From NCBI GenBank assembly GCA_049513055.1, contig JBEKWN010000007.1, forward strand, positions 1-64,000: 64,000 bases of DNA, given 5' to 3'. The DNA comes from UBA1163 sp049513055. GTDB taxonomy: Bacteria > Desulfobacterota > BSN033 > UBA1163. A program made the translations under genes and the position numbers. Every line of letters begins with the position of its first letter. Position 1 is the first letter of the stretch. Of the stretch, positions 16,612 through 25,584 are shown piece by piece. The notes beneath the pieces were generated by a model, which was given only the letters and a program-made list of their open reading frames with translations, ran no database searches and was not told the DNA's origin.

Positions 16612-17900
16612 GATCCCCTCTTGGGATGGAAATAGGCTCTGGCTTCTCCAACGGTATAGAGGGATCCAGTAATGCAAAGGAGGTCCTCTTCTCGGGTCAG
16701 AGAGAGACCTCTCTCAATCGCCTCTTTGAGATCTTCTGCAATCTCTGCTTTTTCCCCATTCTGTCCCAACGCCTTTTTGAGCAAAGAAGGAGGAGTGGCG
16801 CGGTCCGTATGAGGCTTGGTTAGAATGATGTGATCGGCCAGGGGAGCCAGGAGATGAAGCATGGACTGGATGTCTTTGTCCTTCATGATTCCGATGAGAA
16901 GAATGAGGTGCTGGTATTCGAATTCTTTCTCCAATGACTCCTTCAGGACAAGGGCTCCGGCTGGATTGTGAGCGCCGTCGAGGATGACCCTGGGAGAGGA
17001 AGAAACCATCTCCAATCTTCCTGACCAATCCACCTCCCTCAACCCATCGATCATCGCATCCGTAGAGACACGATACCCCAAATCTTCTAAAACCTCCATC
17101 GCACCAAGTGCCGTGGTCGCATTGATGACCTGATGAAATCCCTTGAGATTGAGATGAATACTCCACAACTTTCGATTGAGACCTTCATAATCGAAATCCC
17201 CATCTTCTGCTCGGACATATCGAAATTCTTTCCCAACGCGAAAATAAGGGGATCCTTTTTCCTGACAGATCTTTGAAAAGAAGCGAAGCACCTGAGGTTG
17301 TTCGGCAGCGGTGATCAAGGGCCTTCCCTTCTTAATAATGCCCCCCTTCTCTCTGGCAATCTTCAAAATACTTTTACCCAGATATTCCTCATGGTCTTTA
17401 GCGATATTGGTGATGATGGAGATCAATGGGTCCACCACATTCGTCGAATCGAGTCTTCCCCCCAGCCCGACTTCTAAAATGGCCAGATCCACCAACCTCT
17501 GCTTAAAATAGTGAAGCGCCATGGCAGTGGTAAAATCGAAAAAGGTGAAGGGAGGGGGGACGCCCGCCGCCTCTATTTCCTTTCTCATCCATCCGGCCAG
17601 GGTGGCCACTTCTTCTTCCTCGATTTCCTTCCCGTTCACCTTGATCCGTTCGGTAAATCGAATGAGATGGGGAGAAGTGTACAGCCCCACCCGGTAGCCC
17701 TCTTTCTGCAGGATCGAACTCATCATCGCCGCCGTGGACCCTTTCCCGTTTGTCCCCCCGATGTGGATGGCTTGAATTTCTTTGTGGGGATTTCCAATGG
17801 CGTTGAGGATTCTCTCCACCTGTGTCAGTCCAAAGATCATTCCGAATTTTTCGAGACGGTAAAGATAATCCAGCGACTTTTGATAGGCGTCTTGGCTCAT
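16608..17900 (-). CDS. folC: Bifunctional folylpolyglutamate synthase / dihydrofolate synthase
   Basis: A Mur-ligase-family enzyme of 430 aa that adds glutamate to dihydropteroate and folates. HIGGTNGKGSTAA is the ATP loop near residue 47, GGRLDSTN near residue 145 is the omega-loop region, and ILDGAHNPAG near residue 303 is the conserved C-domain block. The frame is open to 17933, overlapping accD; the ATG at 17900 avoids this. The accD-folC order is common in bacteria. Its stop overlaps lptD, an uncommon pairing that ties folate and LPS export genes in one transcript. Confidence 0.92.
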   Translation of the reverse strand: MSQDAYQKSLDYLYRLEKFGMIFGLTQVERILNAIGNPHKEIQAIHIGGTNGKGSTAAMMSSILQKEGYRVGLYTSPHLIRFTERIKVNGKEIEEEEVATLAGWMRKEIEAAGVPPPFTFFDFTTAMALHYFKQRLVDLAILEVGLGGRLDSTNVVDPLISIITNIAKDHEEYLGKSILKIAREKGGIIKKGRPLITAAEQPQVLRFFSKICQEKGSPYFRVGKEFRYVRAEDGDFDYEGLNRKLWSIHLNLKGFHQVINATTALGAMEVLEDLGYRVSTDAMIDGLREVDWSGRLEMVSSSPRVILDGAHNPAGALVLKESLEKEFEYQHLILLIGIMKDKDIQSMLHLLAPLADHIILTKPHTDRATPPSLLKKALGQNGEKAEIAEDLKEAIERGLSLTREEDLLCITGSLYTVGEARAYFHPKRGS

Positions 17901-17916
17901 GAATCGAGTCTCTCTC

Positions 17917-18771
17917 TTAACCCTCTGCCTCAAGCATTTCTAATAGGGAGGCAAGAGTGTGTCGGAGGTCCTTACGCTCCACAATCAGATCAACCATCCC
18001 GTGTTCGAGGAGGTATTCCGCTCGCTGGAATCCCTCCGGGAGCTCTGCCCGAATCGTATCTCTTATCACCCTGGGCCCTGCAAATCCGATCATCGCCTTG
18101 GGTTCAGCAATGATGATATCGCCCAACATGGCAATGCTGGCGGAAACTCCGCCTGTGGTGGGATCGGTCAACACCGAGATATAGGGAATTCTTGCCTCGT
18201 GAAGTTTAGCCAAGGCCGCACTGGTTTTGGCCATCTGCATCAAAGCGAGGATACCTTCCTGCATCCTCGCTCCTCCTGAGGCGCAGAAGATCACCACACC
18301 GATCCTCTTTTCAATGCCTCGTTCGATCAGGCGAGTGATCTTCTCCCCCACCACCGATCCCAAACTTCCGCCCATAAAATTAAATTCGAAAATGCCAACC
18401 ATCGCTGACTGGCCTTCAATCCTCACCTCTCCGCATATGATGGCATCCTTCTGTCCGGTCTTTTCCTGGGATTCTTTGACTCGAGAGGGATATCGTTTCG
18501 AATCCTTGAATTCTAAGGGATCGGTAGAGACAAGGTTCACATCGTATTCAATGAAGGTCCCGGGATCCGCGACGCAATCGATTCGCTTCCGAGCAGGGAT
18601 CTGAAAATGGTAGTTGCACTTGGGGCAAACTTGAAAATTCCGTTCGATGACCTTCTGATAGATGATCTCATTACAAGAGTTGCATTTCACCCAAAGCCGT
18701 TCAGAGGGCTTCAGTTCTTCTCGTTTCTCCTTCCCTTCTTTTTCTTCTTCACCTTTTTTAAACCAGGTCAT
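17917..18771 (-). CDS. accD: Acetyl-CoA carboxylase carboxyltransferase subunit beta
   Basis: A 284-aa subunit that, with AccA, transfers carboxyl from biotin to acetyl-CoA for fatty-acid synthesis. The N-terminal zinc ribbon has CNSC (near residue 30) and CPKC (near residue 49). The crotonase-like core shows MGGSLGSVVGEKI and CASGGARMQEG, and DPTTGGVSAS near residue 206. The lysine-rich first 25 residues precede the zinc ribbon. A promoter with TTGACA and 17-bp spacing lies about 50 bases upstream, so this is probably the head of the long minus-strand run. Confidence 0.95.
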   Translation of the reverse strand: MTWFKKGEEEKEGKEKREELKPSERLWVKCNSCNEIIYQKVIERNFQVCPKCNYHFQIPARKRIDCVADPGTFIEYDVNLVSTDPLEFKDSKRYPSRVKESQEKTGQKDAIICGEVRIEGQSAMVGIFEFNFMGGSLGSVVGEKITRLIERGIEKRIGVVIFCASGGARMQEGILALMQMAKTSAALAKLHEARIPYISVLTDPTTGGVSASIAMLGDIIIAEPKAMIGFAGPRVIRDTIRAELPEGFQRAEYLLEHGMVDLIVERKDLRHTLASLLEMLEAEG

Positions 18772-18804
18772 CCTCTTCGGTCATCCTTTTTGTTTAAGTG
18801 ATTA

Positions 18805-18833
18805 AAACTAACAAAATCATGACGAGATGTCAA
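18805..18833 (-). promoter_or_regulatory. Sigma70-type promoter for accD
   Basis: On the minus strand TTGACA (18828-18833) is followed by 17 bases and TAGTTT (18805-18810). It lies 34 bases upstream of the accD start, in the gap between divergent genes. Confidence 0.55.
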
Positions 18834-18900
18834 TCCATTCTGTCCCTTCCTTCCCTCCATGAATCCATTGAATCTCATTCCCCTCCATGCTATTTTAAAC

Positions 18901-20184
18901 ATGATGAGAAAAGTTCAGGTTCATATTGAGTCCGTAGCATTTAAAGGGTATGGAGTGGCTCGGCTCAATGGGAAAGTGGTTTTCATCCCCTACACCGTGA
19001 CCGGCGATGAGGCAAGGATCGAAATGATCGAAGAGAAGAAGAACTATTCAATGGGGAGATTAATCCAGATCGTCGAACCCTCTCCTTGGAGAGTGATTCC
19101 TCCCTGTCCATCGTTTGGGAGTTGCGGGGGCTGCCAGTGGCAACACGTTGATTCTTCCGTTCATGGAGAATTAAAAAAAGAGATTTTAGGAGAGATCCTC
19201 AAAAGATTAGGGGGGCTGAAGGAAATTCCTTTCATCAGCGTAGCCCCTTCGCCTAAACCTTATGGCTATCGGGTCAGGGTTCAACTGAAGGTGAAGGGAA
19301 AAGCAATAGGCTACTACCAAGAACGGTCCCATAAGATTGTGGATATCGACCACTGCCCCATCTCGCATCCTTTGGTCAATCAGATCATCCGAAACCTTCG
19401 GAAGGAATTAGCCGCTCTATTACGCATGGAAGAGATCGAGATCAATGTATCCCCGGAGGAAGGAAGAGGAGTTCTTTTATTTCATCCTCATTCATATGGT
19501 CAACGGATCGAGTATTTCATGAAGGAGTTCCTTCGGAGTCAGCCGATCCTCCGGGGACTCGCCATAGCAAGCGAAGATGGCTTAAACCTTTTCGGTGACC
19601 CTACTCTGAACTTTATGATTCCCTTGAGTCAAGAGAGAGAAAAAAGAAATCTCACGTTTCGAATCTCACCAGAAAGTTTTTCCCAGATCAATCGGGAGCA
19701 GAATCAAACATTAATTCAGACCGTTCTTCAATTTTCCGGGGTGAATAAAGAGGAAAGGGTCCTCGACCTCTATGCCGGCATTGGAAACCTCACCCTCCCA
19801 TTGGCCATGGGAGCGAAGGAAGTCTTGGGGATCGAAGAGAATAGGATGGCCCTAGAGGATGCCCGATTCAATGCAGTAAAAAACGGGATCAGAAATTGCG
19901 ATTTCATTCAAGGAAGGGTCGAAGATGTTCTCATGAGTTGGAAAAGAAAAACACCTGATCTCATCGTCCTCGACCCCCCCAGGACAGGGTGCAAGACGAT
20001 CCTGGATCAGGTGGTCAGATTGAAACCCAAAAAAATCGTTTATGTCTCTTGTGAACCCACCACTTTCTCGCGGGACCTCCGCCTTTTCTCTGAGAGGGGA
20101 TATTTACTCCAAAGACTCGGCCTCATCGATATGTTCCCACAGACCTACCACATGGAAGTGGTCAGTTTACTCCAAAAAGGTTGA
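18901..20184 (+). CDS. TrmA/RlmD-type 23S rRNA (uracil-5-)-methyltransferase
   Basis: A 427-aa SAM-dependent RNA methyltransferase. A TRAM-like N-terminal domain (residues 5-55) is followed by an iron-sulfur cysteine set (C-x5-C-x2-C around CPSFGSCGGC and a later DHC), the SAM loop LDLYAGIGNLTLP, DPPRTG, and the catalytic cysteine in VYVSCEP. The Fe-S site points to the RlmD/RlmCD side of the family rather than tRNA TrmA, but the target base cannot be fixed. The start is uncertain: ATGs at 18901 and 18904 fit the family N-terminus, and no strong ribosome site is seen. Confidence 0.88.
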   Translation: MMRKVQVHIESVAFKGYGVARLNGKVVFIPYTVTGDEARIEMIEEKKNYSMGRLIQIVEPSPWRVIPPCPSFGSCGGCQWQHVDSSVHGELKKEILGEILKRLGGLKEIPFISVAPSPKPYGYRVRVQLKVKGKAIGYYQERSHKIVDIDHCPISHPLVNQIIRNLRKELAALLRMEEIEINVSPEEGRGVLLFHPHSYGQRIEYFMKEFLRSQPILRGLAIASEDGLNLFGDPTLNFMIPLSQEREKRNLTFRISPESFSQINREQNQTLIQTVLQFSGVNKEERVLDLYAGIGNLTLPLAMGAKEVLGIEENRMALEDARFNAVKNGIRNCDFIQGRVEDVLMSWKRKTPDLIVLDPPRTGCKTILDQVVRLKPKKIVYVSCEPTTFSRDLRLFSERGYLLQRLGLIDMFPQTYHMEVVSLLQKG

Positions 20185-20243
20185 GGCTGAGGTTAAAGTT
20201 AAGGAAAAAGATTTTTTCTCACCCTTAGCCTAAACCTTACCCT
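20184..20243. terminator. Bidirectional word-repeat hairpin between convergent genes
   Basis: TGAGGTTAAAGTTAAGG on the left mirrors CCTTAGCCTAAACCTTACCCTCA on the right around AAAAAGATTTTTT. It occupies the whole gap between the methyltransferase and hisG stops, so it probably terminates both. Confidence 0.65.
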
Positions 20244-21115
20244 CAGATGACTTTATTGAGGGGATATTCGATGATGCCTACTGCTCCCCGCTTCTGCAAT
20301 TTTGGAATGAGTTCCCGGACGACTTTCTCAGAAATAATGGTCTCTACAGAAAACCAATCGGTCTGGAAGAGATTGGATACCGTGGGGGCGGTGATGCTGG
20401 GGAGGATCTCAATCACACTCTTGAGGTCATTCGCCGATACGTTCATCTTGAGCCCAACCATTCCCTCCGCTCGGAGGGCTCCCTGAAGAAGAAGCGAGAT
20501 CTGTTCAATTTTCTCTCTTTTCCATGGATCTTGATAGGATTCCCGATTGGCAATTAATTGGGTATTGGTCTGCAAGAGCTCTTCAACGATACGTAGTTTA
20601 TTGGCCCGCAACGTGCTTCCGGTCTCCGTCACTTCAACAATGGCATCGCACAATCCTTCAATCACCTTTCCCTCTGTAGCCCCCCATGAAAACTCCACGT
20701 CAACCTTGACGTGTCGCTCGGCAAAGTATCGTTTGGTAAAATTGACGAGTTCGGTGAAGATCTTTTTCCCTTCCAAATCCTTCAATTGACGGATGGGAGA
20801 ATCCTCTGCTACGACCAAAACCCATCGGGCAGAGGAAGTGCTGGTTTTGGAGTAGATCAAATCCTGAACGACCACGACCTCAGAGCCATTTTCCAAAATC
20901 CAATCCTTCCCGGTCAGCCCCACATCCAAGGTGCCTATCTCCACAAACCTTGACATCTCCTGGGCCCTGACCAAGGTGCAGCGAATCTCATCATCATCCA
21001 CCATAGGAAAATAACTTCGAGAGCTCACCGAGATTCTCCAGCCCGACTTTTTAAAAAGCTCAATGGTGGCATTCTCCAAACTTCCTTTTGGAATTCCAAC
21101 CTTCAGCATTTTCAC
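20243..21115 (-). CDS. hisG: ATP phosphoribosyltransferase (long form)
   Basis: A 290-aa enzyme for the first step of histidine synthesis, joining ATP and PRPP. The catalytic periplasmic-binding-like domains fill residues 1-215, with the PRPP-contact motif EVTETGSTLRAN near residue 160. The C-terminal 75 residues are the ACT-like regulatory domain that gives histidine feedback in the long form, so HisZ is not needed. A GTG start overlaps the hisI stop, and an ATG lies two codons further on. Only hisI is linked; the other his genes are elsewhere. Confidence 0.95.
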   Translation of the reverse strand: MKMLKVGIPKGSLENATIELFKKSGWRISVSSRSYFPMVDDDEIRCTLVRAQEMSRFVEIGTLDVGLTGKDWILENGSEVVVVQDLIYSKTSTSSARWVLVVAEDSPIRQLKDLEGKKIFTELVNFTKRYFAERHVKVDVEFSWGATEGKVIEGLCDAIVEVTETGSTLRANKLRIVEELLQTNTQLIANRESYQDPWKREKIEQISLLLQGALRAEGMVGLKMNVSANDLKSVIEILPSITAPTVSNLFQTDWFSVETIISEKVVRELIPKLQKRGAVGIIEYPLNKVI

Positions 21116-21489
21116 TTTCCGTATACCTCCTTCGGGTCAAAGATTCTCTTTCCCGAGATCTTCCATTCCCCTTTTTCAAATCGTTGGTGGAAGCAACTCC
21201 GAAAACCCGTATGGCAGGCCGCCCCTCCTATCTGATTTACTTTGAGCAGGAGGGTGTCTCCATCACAATCGAGGTAAATCTCCTTAATTTCCTGAAAATT
21301 CCCTGATGTTTCTCCTTTGACCCAAATTTTTTTGCGAGACCTTGACCAGAAGGACGCCTTCTTCGTTTCCAGCGTCTTCTCCCACGATTCTCGATCCATG
21401 TAACCTAACATCAGGACTTCATTGGTTGAGGCATCCTGGATGATGACCGGGATGAGTCCATCCCCTTTTTTAAAATCGATCTCGATCAC
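21112..21489 (-). CDS. hisI: Phosphoribosyl-AMP cyclohydrolase
   Basis: A 125-aa single-domain HisI that opens the adenine ring of phosphoribosyl-AMP in histidine synthesis. The family core FWSRSRKKIWVKGETSG is followed by the metal-binding DCDGDTLLLKV and a GGAACHTGFRSC cysteine pair, all complete. It lacks the HisE pyrophosphohydrolase domain, so hisE must be separate. It starts with GTG behind GGAGG and overlaps hisG by four bases. Confidence 0.94.
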   Translation of the reverse strand: MIEIDFKKGDGLIPVIIQDASTNEVLMLGYMDRESWEKTLETKKASFWSRSRKKIWVKGETSGNFQEIKEIYLDCDGDTLLLKVNQIGGAACHTGFRSCFHQRFEKGEWKISGKRIFDPKEVYGK

Positions 21490-21503
21490 AAAACCTCCCC
21501 TTC

Positions 21504-21569
21504 AAGTTCGGAGTGATGAGTTCGGAGTTTTTAGTTCAAAGTATTTCTATGTCTCCGAACTCCGAACTA
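21504..21569. repeat. Word-repeat hairpin (GTTCGGAGT / ACTCCGAAC)
   Basis: Two copies of GTTCGGAGT on the left are matched by CTCCGAACTCCGAAC on the right, making an imperfect hairpin between hisI and the DUF72 gene. Confidence 0.65.
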
Positions 21570-21577
21570 TTAACTTA

Positions 21578-22378
21578 TTACTGCTGCTCCATGAGCAGCT
21601 TGGCCATCTGGGCAGCGTTTTTAGCCGCAGAGCCTGCATGACAGTTATTAAAAAAGATTAAAGTCCTGCCCGTCTTTTTAGAAATATCCTTGATGTCAGG
21701 AATGAATTCTTTCAGTTCTTTCTCACTGTAGAGGTAGTCATACCTCACAGAAGTAGGGACATGGAACCAGTTAGTATTTCTGCCGTGAAATCGAAAATAA
21801 CCAATTTCCGAAGTGGCCCTTGGATGGTAGGGCATCAATTGGGGCAATTTGGGTTCATCAACCACACAAAATCCAATCCCATTTTTCTCTAAAAATTGAA
21901 AAGTCTGGTCTTTCAGCCAGACATGGTTTCGGAACTCAAAAACCAGAGGGATGTCCGCCATCTCCTCTTTGAACCTTTGGAGATAACCTAAATTTTCTCG
22001 ATTGGGGAAGAACCCGTAAGGAAACTGCGCCAGGATACAAGCGAGTTTCTTCTCTTCAATCAAGGGGACAAGGCTATATTTAAATTTCTTAAAGGTCTCC
22101 TGATTATCAATCCTACTACCGGTCTCTTTATCCCAAATTTCATGGGTCATCCCTTTAAAAGACTTCACAACAAATTCAAAACCATTGGATGTCTTTTGGG
22201 ACATCGCCGCCAGACTCTTCTGAGAGGGAAGAGTATAATAAGTGAAATTGACCTCCAAGACATTAAACCCCAACTCTTTTTCATAGAAGGGTAACATATC
22301 CCCTTCCCGAATGCCTACAGGATAAACAGCTCCCTTCCAATCCGGAAAGGAAAAACCACTCGTACCAATCTTGATCAC
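21578..22378 (-). CDS. DUF72 family protein
   Basis: A 266-aa TIM-barrel-like protein of the DUF72 family, with no established biochemical role known to me. The start IGTSGFSFPDWKG, the VEVNFTYYT block near residue 40, the GFEFVVKS segment, the YFRFHGR stretch near residue 195 and the C-terminal FFNNCHAGSAAKNA are all family landmarks. It starts with GTG behind a GGAG site and has its own promoter, so it appears monocistronic. Confidence 0.85.
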   Translation of the reverse strand: MIKIGTSGFSFPDWKGAVYPVGIREGDMLPFYEKELGFNVLEVNFTYYTLPSQKSLAAMSQKTSNGFEFVVKSFKGMTHEIWDKETGSRIDNQETFKKFKYSLVPLIEEKKLACILAQFPYGFFPNRENLGYLQRFKEEMADIPLVFEFRNHVWLKDQTFQFLEKNGIGFCVVDEPKLPQLMPYHPRATSEIGYFRFHGRNTNWFHVPTSVRYDYLYSEKELKEFIPDIKDISKKTGRTLIFFNNCHAGSAAKNAAQMAKLLMEQQ

Positions 22379-22417
22379 TCAATCTCCTTACTTGAATTTA
22401 CTTCATCAAATGCATTA

Positions 22418-22446
22418 AAAATAGACGAACGGGAAGGGATTGTCAA
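22418..22446 (-). promoter_or_regulatory. Sigma70-type promoter for the DUF72 gene
   Basis: On the minus strand TTGACA (22441-22446), 17 bases, then TATTTT (22418-22423), ending 39 bases before the GTG start. Confidence 0.55.
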
Positions 22447-22490
22447 CACTGATGTTGCAATGGCTGAGACCTATGGGGTAAAAGAGAGGC

Positions 22491-23288
22491 ATGAATAGAT
22501 ATAAAATGATTCTGAAAATTTTTATTCTTTTCTTGGTCTTTTTCACCTGGAGTATTGATTCAGGATGGCCCCAAGAAATTCAAACGAAGGAGCGGATCAT
22601 CTCAACCTTCACGGGTAGGGCTCCGCAAGAATGGGGAGAAATGGTGAGGGGAGTAAAAACCAGATTAAACACAGACCAGAAAGCTTTGGCATTGACCTTT
22701 GATGCCTGTGGTGGCCCGAGAAGTTTAGGCTATGACGCCAAGTTGATCCAGTGCCTGGAAATCAAGAAAATCTCCGCCACCTTATTTATCAGCGGCAGAT
22801 GGTTGGATGCAAATTCAGAAATCTTCAAGAAATTGTCAGAAAATCCTCTATTTGAAATTCAAAATCATGGTTTGAACCATAAACCATGCTCAACCATTGG
22901 CCGTTCTGCTTATGGAATAGAAGGGACAAAGAGTGTGGGAGAAATTTATGATGAGATAGAATTGAATGCCTTAAAAATTCTGAACCTGTCTGGTCGCAAA
23001 CCAAAATATTACCGGCCTGCCGCTGCCTACTGCGATGAAATTTGCGTAGAGATAGCCAATGCCTTAGGGTATGAAGTGGTGAATTTTAGTGTTCAGGGGG
23101 ATGCAGGTGCAACCTATTCGAAGAGGCGGGTGAAAGAAGCTTTATCGAAGGCACTGCCCTCTTCCATCATCCTTTTGCATATGAATCATCCTGAAAGCGA
23201 AACCGCAGAGGGTGTGATAGCAGCCATCCCCGAATTAAAAAGGCGTAGTTTTAGATTTGTTAAATTGTCAGAATACGGTCTGCGATGA
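22491..23288 (+). CDS. Exported polysaccharide deacetylase family protein
   Basis: A 265-aa NodB-homology protein with an N-terminal signal or anchor helix (residues 6-26). The metal-binding core shows TFDACGG near residue 69, an NHGLNH motif near residue 125 and RPAAAYCDE near residue 183. The C-terminal ILLHMNHP carries the usual last histidine. TFDACGG replaces the more common TFDDG but keeps the first catalytic aspartate. The substrate is unknown; cell-wall or secreted polysaccharide is the usual target. The gene is flanked by minus-strand genes. Confidence 0.83.
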   Translation: MNRYKMILKIFILFLVFFTWSIDSGWPQEIQTKERIISTFTGRAPQEWGEMVRGVKTRLNTDQKALALTFDACGGPRSLGYDAKLIQCLEIKKISATLFISGRWLDANSEIFKKLSENPLFEIQNHGLNHKPCSTIGRSAYGIEGTKSVGEIYDEIELNALKILNLSGRKPKYYRPAAAYCDEICVEIANALGYEVVNFSVQGDAGATYSKRRVKEALSKALPSSIILLHMNHPESETAEGVIAAIPELKRRSFRFVKLSEYGLR

Positions 23289-23468
23289 AATGTATAAAAT
23301 GAATTCTTTTAACAGATAATTCTTATTTGTCCAGTTTGCTGATAACACCTACTACTATTCACTTCTATATTGTTCGGGAAGTCGCTGATTACTGATCGAA
23401 AGATTGGGTAACCATTTAAGTCAGCGGCCGGTATGAAACGCAGCGAAACACCGGTCCTTTCGTCCTGT

Positions 23469-24104
23469 CTAGTCCCTCAGCCATTTCAGGACGTCCCTAA
23501 ATTCTCGGTGCTCAATATGTGGTATGTTTTCAGCCCTACAAAAATCTAAGAGAGTTGATTTGGCAAAAGTCAAATCCGCTTTGCGTGCGATGCAAAAATC
23601 AGAGCGACCATCGCCTACAAGAATGTTGGTTCCCTCTGGACTGGAAAGTTCTCCCATCATCTTACACTTACAGATGCCGCTTCGACTCAAACAATCTTCT
23701 CGGAAATAGGGAAAGAACATCTCATAGCCCTCCGCTGTAGAGCGTAAGCCGTTTGAGAATACCCTGATGTCGTTCAGTCCATACCGGGTTAGGATGGATT
23801 CTATAAAAAGATCGATTCCATCGCTGAGGATCATAAGGTTAAAGGACTTACTCTTGCAATACCTGGTGAAATCGATAAAGGTTTCGTCAATTTCAATCCC
23901 TTCCACAAAATCGAGAAGGTCACATTCTTTCGCTTTGATAAGCCTGGTCTGCATGGCCAGGCAGTCGCGAGAACCAATTTCTCCATTCACCCAAGCTTGC
24001 TCGATATCCATCCACGACGGGTCCGCAAACTCTTCCAAAATCCTGTCAATCACATCTTCCTTTGTAACTGTTCCGTCGAAATCACAGAAGAACTTATATT
24101 TCAT
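23469..24104 (-). CDS. HAD-IB phosphatase, MtnX/phosphoserine phosphatase-like
   Basis: A phosphatase of about 211 aa. DFDGTVTKED (nucleophile and acid aspartates) opens the protein, LMILSDGIDLFI near residue 90 is motif II, and LVGDGRSDFCIA near residue 170 is motif IV. The layout matches MtnX-like 2,3-diketo-5-methylthiopentyl-1-phosphate phosphatases and phosphoserine phosphatases; no methionine-salvage gene is near, so the substrate is unknown. Its ATG lies one base after the stop of the ketosynthase remnant, suggesting the two were once co-transcribed. Confidence 0.75.
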   Translation of the reverse strand: MKYKFFCDFDGTVTKEDVIDRILEEFADPSWMDIEQAWVNGEIGSRDCLAMQTRLIKAKECDLLDFVEGIEIDETFIDFTRYCKSKSFNLMILSDGIDLFIESILTRYGLNDIRVFSNGLRSTAEGYEMFFPYFREDCLSRSGICKCKMMGELSSPEGTNILVGDGRSDFCIARKADLTFAKSTLLDFCRAENIPHIEHREFRDVLKWLRD

Positions 24105-24105
24105 G

Positions 24106-24390
24106 TCAGCTTTCCACCTTTCTGGCAATGAGCACGGCATTGCTTCCCCCAAAGGCGAAGGAATTTAACATCACCGTATTCACTTTTACCCCTTTACGAG
24201 CGATATTTGGAACATAATCGAGGTCGCACTCAGGATCGGGCAGATCAAGGTTGATCGTAGGGGGAAGGGCTCGATGCTTTATTGCAAGAAGTGAAACAAC
24301 AAATTCAATAGCCCCGGCCGCCCCCATCGTATGGCCATGCATCGATTTTGACGAACTGTGCATAAAAAGGCAATTCAGTGTCATTCCCAT
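24106..24390 (-). pseudogene. C-terminal remnant of a beta-ketoacyl-ACP synthase (FabF-like)
   Basis: A 94-aa frame matches only the last quarter of a FabF/KAS II ketosynthase: SSSKSMHGHTMGAAGAIE (including the second catalytic His), PPTINLDLPDP and the NSFAFGGSNA glycine loop. The nucleophilic cysteine domain and the first catalytic His are missing. The 200 bases upstream do not continue the enzyme in frame, so the gene is a truncated remnant. Confidence 0.75.
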
Positions 24391-24584
24391 AGTACCCGGC
24401 GTTACTTTTCACCGAAGACAAGCGCTTCATACACGTACAGCTCTGCGTCCTTCCATCCCTCCCACCCTATTCCCGCTTTCAAGGCACGTTTTGCCCGGTT
24501 CTTCATTTTTCCAATTTTATCCTGCCGGTACTGGTGGTAAGCCTCTCTCAAAACAATGTAAGAGTCGAGGGCAGCCTTTTTCCC

Positions 24585-25325
24585 TTAACCCTCCATCTTC
24601 TCAATCTTTTCAGAATCATATTTCCGAGCTTTAGAAGACCTTACCACTGCTATTTTTGCAACCATGGTCCGCCTCTTGGTCATCAAATAGATAGACATCA
24701 AGACAATCCATGCAATTAAGGTGAAAAACACAGACCATTCCAGAACAGGTTTTAGCCGAATATGGGATCGTACCAATCGATGTGGATGAAGAGTGTACCC
24801 ATGGGCTGAACTGGCTATATAGGGTATTATAAGAAAGGAGGCAAAACTAGCAACTGCAATGATCCCTGGAATTAAAAGCCACTTCGATATCTTTTTTTCT
24901 TTGTCAAAGATGATGACGAGGTTGAACAAGGTGATCGAAACTATCCCGCTGTAAAAGAATGAAAAAGTCACCACATCATGAATGGAAAAGTTGTTCATAG
25001 GAAATACCCCCACCAAGCTACAAGAAATACAAGAAAAAATGCCAAATGCTGTGGCAACGTAGCCCAGTTTAGTGTGGATATTCAAACCTAATCCCAGCAC
25101 GAAAATCACTAGGACAAGACCGCCTACAATCAAACTAGTGTTGAAAACAGGTGCTAATGTTGAAACCCCGACATCGCCCAATTTGGAAATATAATGATTC
25201 AGGATGGAATAGGATTCACCCCTCTTGCCGTGGTATGGAATGGCTGCTATTAGCGAACCGAGTATCATAATAGCTGAACCCAAGAAACCGCAAACGTATG
25301 TAAGCTTTTTGAAATCAAGTTTCAT
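24585..25325 (-). CDS. Multi-pass membrane protein, DUF998-like
   Basis: A 246-aa membrane protein with about six hydrophobic helices (near residues 9-28, 60-82, 88-110, 118-140, 148-170 and 195-217). A YISKLGD motif near residue 45 and a VFNTSLI segment match the pattern of the DUF998 family; function unknown. The C-terminal 30 residues are basic and cytoplasmic. It stands alone between the KS remnant and the barrel gene. The family call is tentative. Confidence 0.6.
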   Translation of the reverse strand: MKLDFKKLTYVCGFLGSAIMILGSLIAAIPYHGKRGESYSILNHYISKLGDVGVSTLAPVFNTSLIVGGLVLVIFVLGLGLNIHTKLGYVATAFGIFSCISCSLVGVFPMNNFSIHDVVTFSFFYSGIVSITLFNLVIIFDKEKKISKWLLIPGIIAVASFASFLIIPYIASSAHGYTLHPHRLVRSHIRLKPVLEWSVFFTLIAWIVLMSIYLMTKRRTMVAKIAVVRSSKARKYDSEKIEKMEG

Positions 25326-25584
25326 GATGCATCCCCCTCCATATTAGAAAACTAAGAGTATATTGATTTCTTTTTTTGAGGATTTCTACTTATCTCCTCT
25401 CTGATACTCTAAAAGATGACGATTTTTGATTGAAATCTTCAAATTGTGATTCTTGCCTTTTTGAAGCAAGAGCAGAGAGTTGCTTCTAACCCTGCCCCTA
25501 TGGAAATAAATTCTAAGGCATCCCTGGAAGAATCGATTTAACAAGCGTCTCATTTGCTCCAATCCTTGCAACTCTTTAGAAAGA

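Noticed and set aside
23290..23468. Possible hairpin GCCGGT...ACCGGT as integron or attachment site
   Set aside because: Short imperfect pair only; no integrase or duplicated site.
24391..24584. Coding-like tail on the minus strand ending YVYEALVFGEK
   Set aside because: Open but without a plausible start; could be the scar of a lost gene. Not enough to list as a gene.
25386..25571. 61-aa minus-strand frame between the barrel and membrane protein genes
   Set aside because: No recognisable family, no clear ribosome site and composition like non-coding DNA.
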